Positions 1-8,107 of a DNA stretch of 8,107 nucleotides are shown here, one piece after another; the first letter of the stretch is position 1; each line of letters starts with the position of its first letter. Origin of the DNA: Kiritimatiellia bacterium (GTDB lineage Bacteria; Verrucomicrobiota; Kiritimatiellia; RFP12; UBA1067); NCBI GenBank assembly GCA_028707675.1, contig JAQWAM010000042.1, positions 1-8,107 of the forward strand, read 5' to 3'. The position numbers and the translations under genes are program-made. The notes below the pieces were generated by a model that worked only from the letters and a program-made list of their open reading frames with translations, did not search any database and was not told the origin of the DNA.

Positions 1-1222
1 TCTCGGCGTTGGTCACGGCGCTGGCGCGGCTGCGGATGGCCAGCAGCCAGTCCCGCACATGGTCGTCGCTGACTTGCAGGCGCACCGCGTCAGGCCCCAG
101 CGCCCCCGCCAGCAGCTTGGGGTCGCTGGCGTCGAGCGCCTTGAGCGTGGTGCCGGGCATGGTCGGGTCGCTGGCGGTGACTTTGGTTGAACCGCGGCTG
201 ACGAATATCCAGCCGTCGTCACCGATGAAGCGCACGCCGTTGGGGTATTTGTTGCAGACGCTGACGTCGATGCCGCCCTCGTACTTGTAGAGCAGGTCGA
301 ACTCGGCGTGGGCGTTCCAGAGGCCGTCGGTCAGCCAGCCGCACACGCCGGAAACCTCCAGCGGGCCGCGGTCTTCCGTGCCCAGACCCCACTGCACGAT
401 GTCCATGTGGTGAGCGCCCCAGTTGGTTATCATGCCCCAGCCGTATGGCTCCATCTGGATCCAGCCCGGTCGGCTGCTGATTTTTGCGGTGTCCTGATTG
501 TGGACGCGGTCCTCGGTGTAGTAGGCTGGAGGTGTCGGCCCCAGCCAGGTCTCATAATCCAGATTCGGCGGCACGGGCATCTCTTCCTTGCGCCCGCCGT
601 TACGGTCCTTGCCGAAGCCGACTTCAACGCGCTTGATGCGGCCGACACGTCCGTTGCGCACCAGTTCGCAACCGGTGCGGAACTGTTTCGCCGAGCGCTG
701 CTGCGAGCCGACTTGCAGAATCACGCCCTTTTGGCGCACGACTTCCGCGAGGATACGACCCTCGTGGATCGTCTGCGAAAAAGGCTTTTGCACCCAGATG
801 TCCTTGCCCGCGATGGCGCACTCGACCGCGCACAGCGCGTGCCAGTGGTCGGGCACACAGACCATCACCGCGTCAACATCGCCGTCACGCAGCATATCCT
901 TGTGACGGGCAAAGGTCTTGACCTTGTAGGAGTCAGCGTTCAACTTCTTTTTATAGTCGTTTTCAAGCCGGTTCTTGGAAAACGCCAGTCTTTTGGAATC
1001 TAGGTCGCAAATCGCCGTGATGCGAGCCATGTCAGAGCATCTCAAAATACCCGGCATCTCCATGCTGGTGGAGATGCGTCCGCAGCCGACGATGCCGACA
1101 TTGATCATCTTGCTCGGGGCGGACTGACCCAGCACCCGTGCCGGAATGATCGACGGCATCGCCACCGCTCCCGCCAGACCGCCTGCCTGTTTCATGAATC
1201 CGCGTCTTGTGTTTTTAACCAT
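1..1222 (-). CDS. Tat-signal Gfo/Idh/MocA-family oxidoreductase, 3' end beyond window
   Basis: The reading frame is open without interruption from the ATG at 1222 to the left edge: 407 codons, with the C-terminus missing. Residues 5-11 (TRRGFMK) form a twin-arginine motif, followed by a small-residue hydrophobic stretch and IIPARVLG at 25-32, so export to the periplasm or membrane by the Tat pathway is likely. The Rossmann fold begins with GIVGCGRI at 43-50. VPDHWHA is at 123-129, QKP at 145-147 replaces the family's usual EKP, and WGAHHMD is at 268-274 in the alpha/beta substrate domain. Gfo/Idh/MocA enzymes use NAD(P) to oxidise, reduce or rearrange sugars and polyols; the substrate here cannot be assigned. 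It is clearly paralogous to the gene at 1439-2878, whose length suggests about 70 residues are lost past the edge. AAGGAG seven bases upstream supports the start. Family assignment is firm; function is open. Confidence 0.93.
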   Translation of the reverse strand, partial: MVKNTRRGFMKQAGGLAGAVAMPSIIPARVLGQSAPSKMINVGIVGCGRISTSMEMPGILRCSDMARITAICDLDSKRLAFSKNRLENDYKKKLNADSYKVKTFARHKDMLRDGDVDAVMVCVPDHWHALCAVECAIAGKDIWVQKPFSQTIHEGRILAEVVRQKGVILQVGSQQRSAKQFRTGCELVRNGRVGRIKRVEVGFGKDRNGGRKEEMPVPPNLDYETWLGPTPPAYYTEDRVHNQDTAKISSRPGWIQMEPYGWGMITNWGAHHMDIVQWGLGTEDRGPLEVSGVCGWLTDGLWNAHAEFDLLYKYEGGIDVSVCNKYPNGVRFIGDDGWIFVSRGSTKVTASDPTMPGTTLKALDASDPKLLAGALGPDAVRLQVSDDHVRDWLLAIRSRASAVTNAE

Positions 1223-1229
1223 GACTGCA

Positions 1230-1235
1230 CTCCTT
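1230..1235 (-). promoter_or_regulatory. Shine-Dalgarno of the second oxidoreductase gene
   Basis: On the minus strand this reads AAGGAG, seven bases before the ATG at 1222. It fixes that start in preference to the internal ATG at residue 10, which would cut the Tat motif. It suggests the gene is translated independently of its upstream neighbour. Confidence 0.85.
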
Positions 1236-1265
1236 ACCTATAACTTGGCCATTTTGTCACACTAA

Positions 1266-1321
1266 AGGTAGGGCGGTTTCCCCGAAACCGCCGCGGACGC
1301 CTCGGGGATGCCTCCCTACCT
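1266..1321. repeat. Two-hairpin REP/MITE-like palindromic element
   Basis: The 56-base block is bounded by perfect 8-base inverted repeats, AGGTAGGG at 1266-1273 and CCCTACCT at 1314-1321. Inside is a perfect 9-base stem, GGCGGTTTC (1272-1280) and GAAACCGCC (1284-1292), around a CCC loop. A second, imperfect stem pairs GGACGC (1295-1300) with GCCTCC (1310-1315), with one C-C mismatch. A third, mutually exclusive pairing exists between TCCCCGA (1279-1285) and TCGGGGA (1302-1308). No T-tract follows the strong stem on either strand, so a standard intrinsic terminator is unlikely. The layout resembles REP/BIME or non-autonomous palindromic elements, but only one copy is present in this window, so its repeated nature is inferred from structure. 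It could also fold in the mRNA between the two oxidoreductase genes. Confidence 0.55.
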
Positions 1322-1345
1322 CACACACCCACACACTCACACACC
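1322..1345. repeat. Three-copy tandem octamer repeat CACACACY
   Basis: Three contiguous 8-base units, CACACACC (1322-1329), CACACACT (1330-1337) and CACACACC (1338-1345), form a CA-rich array. It starts exactly where the palindromic element ends at 1321. On the transcribed minus strand it is a GT-rich tract in the spacer between the two oxidoreductase genes. It is a candidate slippage-prone or variable-number repeat; no function is visible. Confidence 0.8.
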
Positions 1346-1366
1346 GAAGTTACCCCTCTCGTTTTT

Positions 1367-1382
1367 GCCCGGAACCCCGGGC
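1367..1382. other. GC-rich hairpin downstream of the first oxidoreductase gene
   Basis: A perfect 6-base stem, GCCCGG (1367-1372) and CCGGGC (1377-1382), encloses a 4-base loop. It lies 57 bases past the stop codon at 1439. In minus-strand RNA the stem is followed by AAAAAC, not U residues, so it lacks the tail of an intrinsic terminator. It might act as an mRNA 3'-end stabiliser, or it may be chance in GC-rich DNA. Confidence 0.4.
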
Positions 1383-1438
1383 GGCCGGCTTGTCTGTTTG
1401 CTTTGTCACTTTTTTGCGCACTGATAAATCGCTCTGCC

Positions 1439-2878
1439 TCACATGCTCCAGCCCGCGCGCCGGAGCGCGTTGCCCACGCCGTACGGCGCCCGTTCAGGAC
1501 GGCGCAGCGTCGCGTTGGCCCCGTCGTCCCCGAGAAACCTTTCGTTGACCGGATCCCATCGCAGGGTGCGCTTGAGGTTCATCGCGGTGTAGGCCAGAAT
1601 GCAGGCCGTGGTGGTGCGGTGCGCGCTTTCCGGCGGCGTGTTGGTGGGTTTGCGCGACAGGATGCTCTCGAACCAGGCCCGGTGGTGGTTGGAGGGGTTC
1701 CGGCGCAACTGTTTATCGACCTCGCCCTCGATCAAATCCTTGGAGCTGGCCTCCAGCGGGCGCCAGCGCCCGTGCTTGCCGCCCGCCCCGGGATCGCTGG
1801 ACATGACCTTTACCGAACCCCTGCCGCAGAAAATCCAGCCCTTCTCGCCCACGAAACGCACACCGTTGGGATAAATATCGTCGTCAGCGATATGCATGAG
1901 CGTACCGTCGGCGTACTCCATGCGCACGTCCAGCTTGCCGTGCGCGTCCCAGAGGCGGCGGCGGGGGAAATCCGCGCGCCCGCGGATTTTGACCGGGCCG
2001 GAGTTGTCCATGCCCAGAGCCCACTGCGCTATGTCGATATGGTGCGCGCCCCAATTGGCGATCATGCCCATGCCGTAATTCTGCATGACCATCCAGCCCG
2101 GACGGCCGAAATCGGCATCGCCGCCATTGCCCTGCGGGTGGGTGCGCAGCTCGGAGAAAATCTCGGCGGGAGTGTATCCCAGCCACATGTCATAATCCAT
2201 GGTGTCCGGGACCGGCTGGCAGGTCGGCATGTCCTTCGGCTCGGGCGGATCCATAGGCAGGCCGATCTCGACCCGGCGGACGCGCCCCAGACGCCCGTTC
2301 AGCACATATTCCGCGGCTTTGCGGAACTGCGGGCCGAAGGTGCTCTTGCCTTCCGAGCGCTGCTGTGTGCCGAGATGGAAGACACGCCCGGTCTTTTTCA
2401 TGACCTCGGCGATGCAGCGGCTCTCGTACACGGTCATGGCCAGCGGCTTCTGCACATAAACGTCCTTGCCGGCCAGAGCCGCCTCGACACACAATTGCGC
2501 GTGCCAGAAATCCGGAGTGCAGATCATAACCGCGTCCACCGACTTGTCGGCCAGCAGCCCGCGGTAATCCTGATGCAGCTTGAGGTCGGGCAGGTCGTTG
2601 TCGAAAAGCTTCGCGGTCCTGGCCTTGGTCGCGCGCATGCGCTTGGCGTCACAGTCCGAGAGCGCCACCACCGCGGCCAGGTCATGGTTGTGCCACACTC
2701 CCGGTATGTCCATGCCGCCGGCGATGCGCCCGCAGCCGATGACCCCCACCTGAATGCGTTTGGAAGGCGCCTGCGCCCCCAGCGCCCTAGCCGGAATGAT
2801 CGCCGGGAAGGCGACGGCTCCCCCTGCCGCCGCGCCGGCCTTCAAAAAACCCCGTCTTGAACAATCACACTTCAACAT
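1439..2878 (-). CDS. Tat-signal Gfo/Idh/MocA-family oxidoreductase
   Basis: This is a complete protein of 479 residues. SRRGFLK at 7-13 is a consensus Tat motif, followed by an Ala/Gly-rich hydrophobic stretch, IIPARALG (27-34) and a plausible AQA cleavage site at 35-37. GVIGCGRIAGG (45-55) is the dinucleotide-binding loop, D75 ends the second strand, and TPDFWHA is at 121-127. QKP at 143-145 keeps the lysine of the family EKP motif but swaps Glu for Gln. WGAHHID at 276-282 belongs to the C-terminal alpha/beta domain. Such proteins usually act on sugars, polyols or glycosides with NAD(P); the substrate is unassigned. The ATG is the only plausible start: an in-frame TAA lies ten codons upstream and the Tat motif follows immediately. 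It lies 151 bases after rpoC, beyond a terminator, so it is probably a separate transcription unit. A paralogue follows 216 bases downstream. The tail past about residue 450 is Arg-rich and not recognised. Confidence 0.95.
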   Translation of the reverse strand: MLKCDCSRRGFLKAGAAAGGAVAFPAIIPARALGAQAPSKRIQVGVIGCGRIAGGMDIPGVWHNHDLAAVVALSDCDAKRMRATKARTAKLFDNDLPDLKLHQDYRGLLADKSVDAVMICTPDFWHAQLCVEAALAGKDVYVQKPLAMTVYESRCIAEVMKKTGRVFHLGTQQRSEGKSTFGPQFRKAAEYVLNGRLGRVRRVEIGLPMDPPEPKDMPTCQPVPDTMDYDMWLGYTPAEIFSELRTHPQGNGGDADFGRPGWMVMQNYGMGMIANWGAHHIDIAQWALGMDNSGPVKIRGRADFPRRRLWDAHGKLDVRMEYADGTLMHIADDDIYPNGVRFVGEKGWIFCGRGSVKVMSSDPGAGGKHGRWRPLEASSKDLIEGEVDKQLRRNPSNHHRAWFESILSRKPTNTPPESAHRTTTACILAYTAMNLKRTLRWDPVNERFLGDDGANATLRRPERAPYGVGNALRRAGWSM

Positions 2879-2880
2879 GT

Positions 2881-2887
2881 CTCCCCC
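2881..2887 (-). promoter_or_regulatory. Unusually close Shine-Dalgarno, GGGGGAG
   Basis: On the minus strand GGGGGAG ends only two bases before the ATG at 2878. The GGGGG part can pair with the anti-Shine-Dalgarno through one G-U wobble at a four-base spacing. This is tighter than the sites of rpoC and of the downstream paralogue, and it suggests less efficient initiation. No alternative start codon fits better. Confidence 0.6.
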
Positions 2888-2932
2888 AAAATGATGTCCG
2901 GTGCCTTAGTAAAATATGGAAAATCGAATTTT

Positions 2933-2962
2933 AGTTTATCACTTTTTCGTGCGTTTTCGCAA
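2933..2962 (-). promoter_or_regulatory. Candidate sigma70-type promoter for the first oxidoreductase gene
   Basis: On the minus strand TTGCGA (2957-2962) and TAAACT (2933-2938) are separated by 18 bases. Each box matches four of six consensus positions. The segment is AT-rich compared with the surrounding coding DNA and lies between the rpoC terminator and the next start. The predicted leader would be roughly 45-50 bases. The match is weak, and sigma consensus in this lineage is assumed, not known. Confidence 0.3.
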
Positions 2963-2975
2963 CCGCTTCCGCCGG

Positions 2976-3002
2976 AAACAAAAAGCGGCGCTTTCGCGCC
3001 GC
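2976..3002 (-). terminator. Rho-independent terminator of the rpoBC operon
   Basis: On the minus strand a perfect 7-base stem, GCGGCGC and GCGCCGC (2985-3002), closes a GAAA tetraloop. It is followed directly by TTTTTGTTT (2976-2984) and preceded by AAAAG. It begins 27 bases after the rpoC stop codon. This is a textbook intrinsic terminator and implies that the oxidoreductase genes are not simply part of the rpoBC transcript. The plus strand also carries a T-rich tail (CCTTTTGTTGTT), so the hairpin could work in both directions, though no plus-strand gene is seen. Confidence 0.93.
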
Positions 3003-3029
3003 CTTTTGTTGTTATATTTTACCTTATCG

Positions 3030-6000
3030 TCAGTTGAAGACATCGGCGAGCTGGCTCTGTGCCGCGGCCTGCATCGCCGACAGCTCTTCCTCGCTGATCG
3101 GCTCGGCCAATGGCACGAGCTTGATGTGGCGATGCAGGGGAAAGCCGGTACCGCCCGGTATCAGGTGGCCCAGAATCACATTCTCCTTGAAGCCGCGCAG
3201 TTCATCAACCCGCCCCATTGTCGCCGCATCGGTCAGCACACGCGTGGTGTCCTGGAAAGACGCCGCCGAGATGAAGCTGTCGGTTTCCAAAGATGCCTTT
3301 GTGATGCCCAGCAGCGCGGGCTGCGCCTCGGCCGGACGCTTGCCTTCGGCCACGATCTCCTCGTTGACCTCCAAGAAACGCTGGCGCGTGACCTGCTCGC
3401 CCCACAGGAAATCGGTATCGCCGGGATTTGTGATGCGCACCTTGCGCAGCATCTGTCGCACGATGATCTCGATGTGCTTGTCGTTTATCTCCACGCCCTG
3501 CAGGCGGTAGACCTGCTGGACCTCGTTCACCAGATAGCGCTGCAGTTCCTGCGGCCCGCAGACTTCCAGAATCTCCTGCGGCACGACCGGGCCTTCCGTG
3601 AGCTGCTGCCCCTTCTTGACGCGGTCGCCTTTGAACACCACCACTTGCTTGCCCATCGGGATCAGATGCTCCTCGACGTGCCCGGTGATTTCGTCACGGA
3701 CGATCAGGCAGCGTTTGCCGCGCTGATGTTCGCCGAAATCGACCACGCCCTCGATTCTGGAAATCTCCGCCGCGTCCTTGGGCTGGCGCGCCTCGAAAAG
3801 CTCGGCCACGCGCGGCAGACCGCCGGTTATGTCGCGCGTCTTCGCCTCTTTTCGCGGCGTTTTCGCAAGCATCATGCCGGGAGAGACCTTCGCGGCTTCT
3901 TTCACCATCACAATCGCGCCTGCGGGAATGTGGTAGAAGCCCAGAATCTCGTTCGTCTTAGGATCGGTGACTATAATCTGCGGGTGCAGGTCTTCCTTAG
4001 TCTCCAGCACCAGCAAAGTCTTAGACCCGGTTTCCGCATCCCGGTCACTGCGCACGGAGACATCTTCCACCAAGTCTTGGAACGAAACCACACCGTGTTT
4101 CTCAGCCAGAATCGGAATCGAATGGGGATCCCACACCGCCACACGGTGCCCCGACTTTACCGGCGCCCCGTCCTCTACCAAAAGCACCGCACCCATCTGA
4201 AGCGCATAGGTGTCGATCTCGACCCCTTCCGCATCGACGATCTCGATGGTGCCGTTTTTGTTGAGCACGACATTGTTGCCGTCGTCGTTGCGCACCGTGC
4301 GGATATCAACGTATTTGATGAAGCCCGTGTTCTTGACCACGATCTCCGGTATTTTGGAAACGGTCGAGGCCGTGCCGCCGATGTGGAACGTGCGCATGGT
4401 GAGCTGCGTTCCCGGCTCGCCGATGGACTGCGCCGCGATAATGCCCACAGCCGTGCCTATTTCCGCCGGGCGACCGGACGAGAGATCGCGTCCGTAACAT
4501 TTGGCGCACATTCCGTAAGGAGCGTCGCAGGTCAGCCCGCTGCGTATCCAGACCCGCTCAATTCCCGCGTCATCCAACAACTTGCAATAATCCTCATCGA
4601 TCTCGGCGTTGGCCGGAATGATGATCTCGCCGGTGGCCGGATGGCGGATATCATACAGAGCCGTGCGTCCCAGCACACGGGCGCGCAGCGGGATCAGAGT
4701 CTCATCACCCTCTTCCACAGCTTCGACCTCAATGCCGTTGACCGTGTTGCAATCTTGGATCGTGATGATGACATCCTGCGAGACATCCACCAGTTTACGG
4801 GTGAGATAGCCGGCATCGGCGGTCTTAAGCGCGGTGTCTGCCAGACCTTTGCGGGCGCCGTGCGTTGAGATGAAGTACTCCAGCACGCTCAACCCCTCAC
4901 GGAAAGAGGCCGTGATCGGCCTTTCAATGATCTCGCCTGAAGGGTTGGCCATCAGGCCGCGCATTCCGGCAAGCTGCCTGATCTGCAACTTGGAACCGCG
5001 GGCTTTGGAGTCAACCATCATGAAAACCGGATTGGTCTCTGCCGCATTAGTCTCGGTTCCGATGATGTTACGGTCGATTGTCTTGTACAACTCGTCAGAC
5101 ACTTTTTCAGTGGCGGCAGTCCAGATGTCAACGATCTTGTTGTGGCGCTCGCCAGGCGTAATCACGCCGGTCTGGAACTGATCGTCGACCTTATCTACCT
5201 CTTCATGCGCCTTGGCGATGATCTCGTCTTTGTTTTTCGGACGGATCATGTCCTTGAGCCCCATGGATACGCCAGCCAGGCAGGCGTGCGTGAAGCCGAG
5301 GGTTTTGAGTTCGTCAAGGGCTTTGACCGTGCGGGCATGCCCCGCCACTTGGTGGCATTGCAGGATCATGTCCGCAAGCTTGCCTTTGTCTACCTTGTCG
5401 TTGACAAACCCCAGCTCTTCCGGCCAGGTCTCGTTGAAAATGACTCTTCCGGCAGTGGTCTCAAGCACCCTAATGTCGGGATTGCCGAAACGCTTCGGCT
5501 TCTGACCGAAATCGGGATTGCGGAAGCGGATGCGGGTATGATATTTGATAGCACCTTCCGCCACAGCCAGATCAACATCGGCCGCACTGCCGAAAAGCGG
5601 CAGACGCTCGCCCTCGGCCGGAGTTTTGCCCGCGATCTTATTGGCCAGTTTATCCGCCTGACTGGGGATGGTCAGGTAATATATGCCCAGCGCGATATCC
5701 TGCGTGGGCGTCATGATCGATTTGCCAGACGCCGGCGAGAAAATCGAGTTCGAGGACATCATCAGCAGACGGCTTTCAAGCTGCGCTTCCACCGACAACG
5801 GCACATGCACGGCCATCTGGTCTCCGTCGAAGTCGGCGTTAAAGGCGGTGCAGACCATCGGATGGATGCGGATGGCCTCACCCTCGATCAAGACCGGCTC
5901 AAAGCTCTGAATCGAGAGTCGATGCAGTGTCGGCGCGCGATTGAGCATCACCGTCTTATCCTTGGTAACCTCTTCCAGAATGTCCCACACCTGCTCGTCG

Positions 6001-7220
6001 TGCCGCTCGATCATCTTACGCGCCGTGCGTACGGTGTGGCAGATGCTCTTCTCCTTCAGACGCCTGATGATGAAAGGCTCGAACAGCGTCAGCGCCATCT
6101 TTTTCGGCAGCCCGCACTGGGTGATTTTCAGCTCTGGACCGACCACGATCACCGAGCGGCCGGAGTAGTCCACACGCTTGCCTAAAAGGTTCTGGCGGAA
6201 ACGGCCGGTCTTGCCTTTGAGCATGTCACTCAATGACTTCAACGGCCGGTTGCCGGCACCTGCGACAGCGCGGCCGTGCCGTCCGTTGTCAAACACCGCG
6301 TCTACCGCCTCCTGCAGCATCCGCTTCTCATTGCGCAGGATTACGTCCGGCGTTTTCAGTGAAAGCAGGTTCTTGAGGCGGTTATTGCGGTTAATGACGC
6401 GCCGGTAAAGGTCGTTCAGGTCAGAGGTCGCGAACCGGCCGCCCTCAAGCGGCACCAGCGGCCGCAGTTCCGGCGGAATTACCGGCAGGCAGTCTAGAAT
6501 CATCCATTCCGGGCGCGCCCCGCTGACGCGGAACCCTTCGACGATCTTCATGCGCTTGGTGATCTTCTTGCGCGTCTGCTTACTGCGGGTGCTCTCGATC
6601 TGCTCCTCCAGGTCTTGCATGAGCTGCTCCAGATCGACCTTATTCAGAGCACGCCGCACAGCTTCCGCGCCCATCATGGCCTCGAAGTTATCTCCATACT
6701 TCTCGACAGCCTCCTGATGCTCGGTCTCCGAAAGCACCTGCATCATCTTCAGCGGCGTGTCGCCGGGTTCGGTCACCATGTAGTCTTCGTAATACAAAAC
6801 GCTCTCCAGCTCGCTGGCGGTTTTGTCCAAAACAAGCCCGATCCGGCTGGGGCTGCACTTGAAGAACCAGATGTGCGAGACCGGCACGGCCAGCTCGATC
6901 GTGCCCATGCGCTGGCGCCGCACACGCGAAACCGTGACCTCCACGCCGCACCGGTCGCAAACCACGCCCTTGTGCTTGATCCGCTTATATTTGCCGCAAG
7001 CGCACTCCCAATCTCGCGTGGGCCCGAAGATACGCTCGCAGAACAATCCGTCACGCTCCGGACGGTATGTGCGATAGTTGATGGTCTCGGGATTGCGAAC
7101 CTCGCCGTGACTCCACGACCGGATGGTTTCCGGCGACGCCAGTGTGATGCTCACAGCATCATAATGACCGCCCGCGTCAAACATCCCGCCAAACATCTCT
7201 CGCGCTGCATAAGGATTCAT
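3030..7220 (-). CDS. rpoC: DNA-directed RNA polymerase subunit beta'
   Basis: This complete 1396-residue protein (E. coli has 1407) is the largest catalytic subunit of RNA polymerase. The first zinc site is C73, C75, C88 and C91 in the clamp. The lid/rudder region holds [23 protein letters not shown] and [19 protein letters not shown]. The catalytic loop NADFDGDQM is at 461-469, with D463, D465 and D467 binding the active-site magnesium. The bridge helix spans about 779-814 ([17 protein letters not shown]). The second zinc site is C824, C898, C905 and C908. The trigger loop has [11 protein letters not shown] at 939-949, with R943 and H946. An E. coli SI3-like insertion follows at roughly 950-1140. 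All key residues are intact, so this is a functional housekeeping gene. It follows rpoB by 24 bases as an operon and ends at its own terminator. AGGAGGT five bases upstream supports this start over the internal ATG codons at residues 9 and 13. Confidence 0.99.
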   Translation of the reverse strand: MNPYAAREMFGGMFDAGGHYDAVSITLASPETIRSWSHGEVRNPETINYRTYRPERDGLFCERIFGPTRDWECACGKYKRIKHKGVVCDRCGVEVTVSRVRRQRMGTIELAVPVSHIWFFKCSPSRIGLVLDKTASELESVLYYEDYMVTEPGDTPLKMMQVLSETEHQEAVEKYGDNFEAMMGAEAVRRALNKVDLEQLMQDLEEQIESTRSKQTRKKITKRMKIVEGFRVSGARPEWMILDCLPVIPPELRPLVPLEGGRFATSDLNDLYRRVINRNNRLKNLLSLKTPDVILRNEKRMLQEAVDAVFDNGRHGRAVAGAGNRPLKSLSDMLKGKTGRFRQNLLGKRVDYSGRSVIVVGPELKITQCGLPKKMALTLFEPFIIRRLKEKSICHTVRTARKMIERHDEQVWDILEEVTKDKTVMLNRAPTLHRLSIQSFEPVLIEGEAIRIHPMVCTAFNADFDGDQMAVHVPLSVEAQLESRLLMMSSNSIFSPASGKSIMTPTQDIALGIYYLTIPSQADKLANKIAGKTPAEGERLPLFGSAADVDLAVAEGAIKYHTRIRFRNPDFGQKPKRFGNPDIRVLETTAGRVIFNETWPEELGFVNDKVDKGKLADMILQCHQVAGHARTVKALDELKTLGFTHACLAGVSMGLKDMIRPKNKDEIIAKAHEEVDKVDDQFQTGVITPGERHNKIVDIWTAATEKVSDELYKTIDRNIIGTETNAAETNPVFMMVDSKARGSKLQIRQLAGMRGLMANPSGEIIERPITASFREGLSVLEYFISTHGARKGLADTALKTADAGYLTRKLVDVSQDVIITIQDCNTVNGIEVEAVEEGDETLIPLRARVLGRTALYDIRHPATGEIIIPANAEIDEDYCKLLDDAGIERVWIRSGLTCDAPYGMCAKCYGRDLSSGRPAEIGTAVGIIAAQSIGEPGTQLTMRTFHIGGTASTVSKIPEIVVKNTGFIKYVDIRTVRNDDGNNVVLNKNGTIEIVDAEGVEIDTYALQMGAVLLVEDGAPVKSGHRVAVWDPHSIPILAEKHGVVSFQDLVEDVSVRSDRDAETGSKTLLVLETKEDLHPQIIVTDPKTNEILGFYHIPAGAIVMVKEAAKVSPGMMLAKTPRKEAKTRDITGGLPRVAELFEARQPKDAAEISRIEGVVDFGEHQRGKRCLIVRDEITGHVEEHLIPMGKQVVVFKGDRVKKGQQLTEGPVVPQEILEVCGPQELQRYLVNEVQQVYRLQGVEINDKHIEIIVRQMLRKVRITNPGDTDFLWGEQVTRQRFLEVNEEIVAEGKRPAEAQPALLGITKASLETDSFISAASFQDTTRVLTDAATMGRVDELRGFKENVILGHLIPGGTGFPLHRHIKLVPLAEPISEEELSAMQAAAQSQLADVFN

Positions 7221-7225
7221 TTTGA

Positions 7226-7232
7226 ACCTCCT
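7226..7232 (-). promoter_or_regulatory. Strong Shine-Dalgarno of rpoC
   Basis: On the minus strand AGGAGGT lies five bases before the rpoC ATG, inside the 24-base rpoB-rpoC spacer. It is a near-perfect anti-16S match and decides between the three ATG codons at the start of the frame. Confidence 0.9.
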
Positions 7233-7244
7233 GAAAAAGTTGCT

Positions 7245-8107
<863 letters not shown>

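Noticed and set aside
308..1003. A 231-codon plus-strand frame and several short minus-strand frames at 13-833 that could suggest a broken gene
   Set aside because: Reading the minus strand from the ATG at 1222 gives one uninterrupted Gfo/Idh/MocA frame to the left edge, so there is no frameshift or pseudogene.
1236..1260. Possible -10 box (TATAGG) just upstream of the gene starting at 1222
   Set aside because: The start point it predicts falls at or inside the Shine-Dalgarno, and the best -35 partner matches only three of six bases.
1272..1292. The perfect 9-base hairpin read as an intrinsic terminator
   Set aside because: On the minus strand it is followed by CTACCTTTAGTG and on the plus strand by GCGGACGC; neither is a U-tract.
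1403..2860. A 485-codon plus-strand frame opposite the first oxidoreductase gene
   Set aside because: It mirrors the real gene almost end to end; the translation has no motif and is rich in Arg, Ala, Val and His, as expected for an antisense shadow.
2916..4868. A 650-codon stop-free plus-strand frame opposite the end of rpoC
   Set aside because: It lies antisense to unambiguous rpoC, starts inside the terminator/promoter gap, and its translation is Arg/His/Leu-rich with no recognisable domain. GC-rich codon bias on the real strand explains the lack of stops.
5142..6185. A 347-codon plus-strand frame opposite the RpoC catalytic region
   Set aside because: It is antisense to the NADFDGDQM region, which is under strong constraint on the other strand, and shows no family resemblance of its own.

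Overview
All genes in this window are on the minus strand. Reading 5'->3' on that strand, from high to low coordinates, the order is: the 3' end of rpoB (RNA polymerase beta), complete rpoC (beta'), a strong intrinsic terminator, a complete twin-arginine (Tat) signal Gfo/Idh/MocA-family oxidoreductase, a 216-base spacer with repeats, and a second paralogous Tat-signal Gfo/Idh/MocA oxidoreductase that runs off the left edge.

The organism is a GC-rich, Gram-negative-type bacterium. RpoC has E. coli-like length and layout, including a large insertion after the trigger-loop motif, which argues against Firmicutes and Actinobacteria. Tandem Tat-exported Gfo/Idh/MocA proteins with an 'IIPARxLG' stretch after the signal are characteristic of the Planctomycetota-Verrucomicrobiota-Lentisphaerota/Kiritimatiellota (PVC) group. 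That placement is inference from gene style, not a phylogeny.

Region by region: 7245-8107 is rpoB, with 24 bases and a strong Shine-Dalgarno leading into rpoC (3030-7220). rpoB and rpoC form one operon that ends at a textbook hairpin plus T-tract at 2976-3002. The 151-base gap after rpoC also holds a weak promoter candidate for the oxidoreductase at 1439-2878. The gap at 1223-1438 holds a compact two-hairpin element with 8-base terminal inverted repeats, a three-copy CACACACY octamer repeat abutting it, and a separate GC-rich hairpin. The last gene (1-1222, minus) starts behind a well-placed AAGGAG and stays open to the window edge.

The rpoBC part is core transcription machinery and looks ordinary. 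The accessory part is a small module of two exported, probably sugar- or polyol-directed, NAD(P)-fold proteins whose substrates cannot be read from the sequence. I see no evidence of a novel defence, mobile or RNA-based system. The most unusual item is the repeat element in the 1223-1438 spacer.
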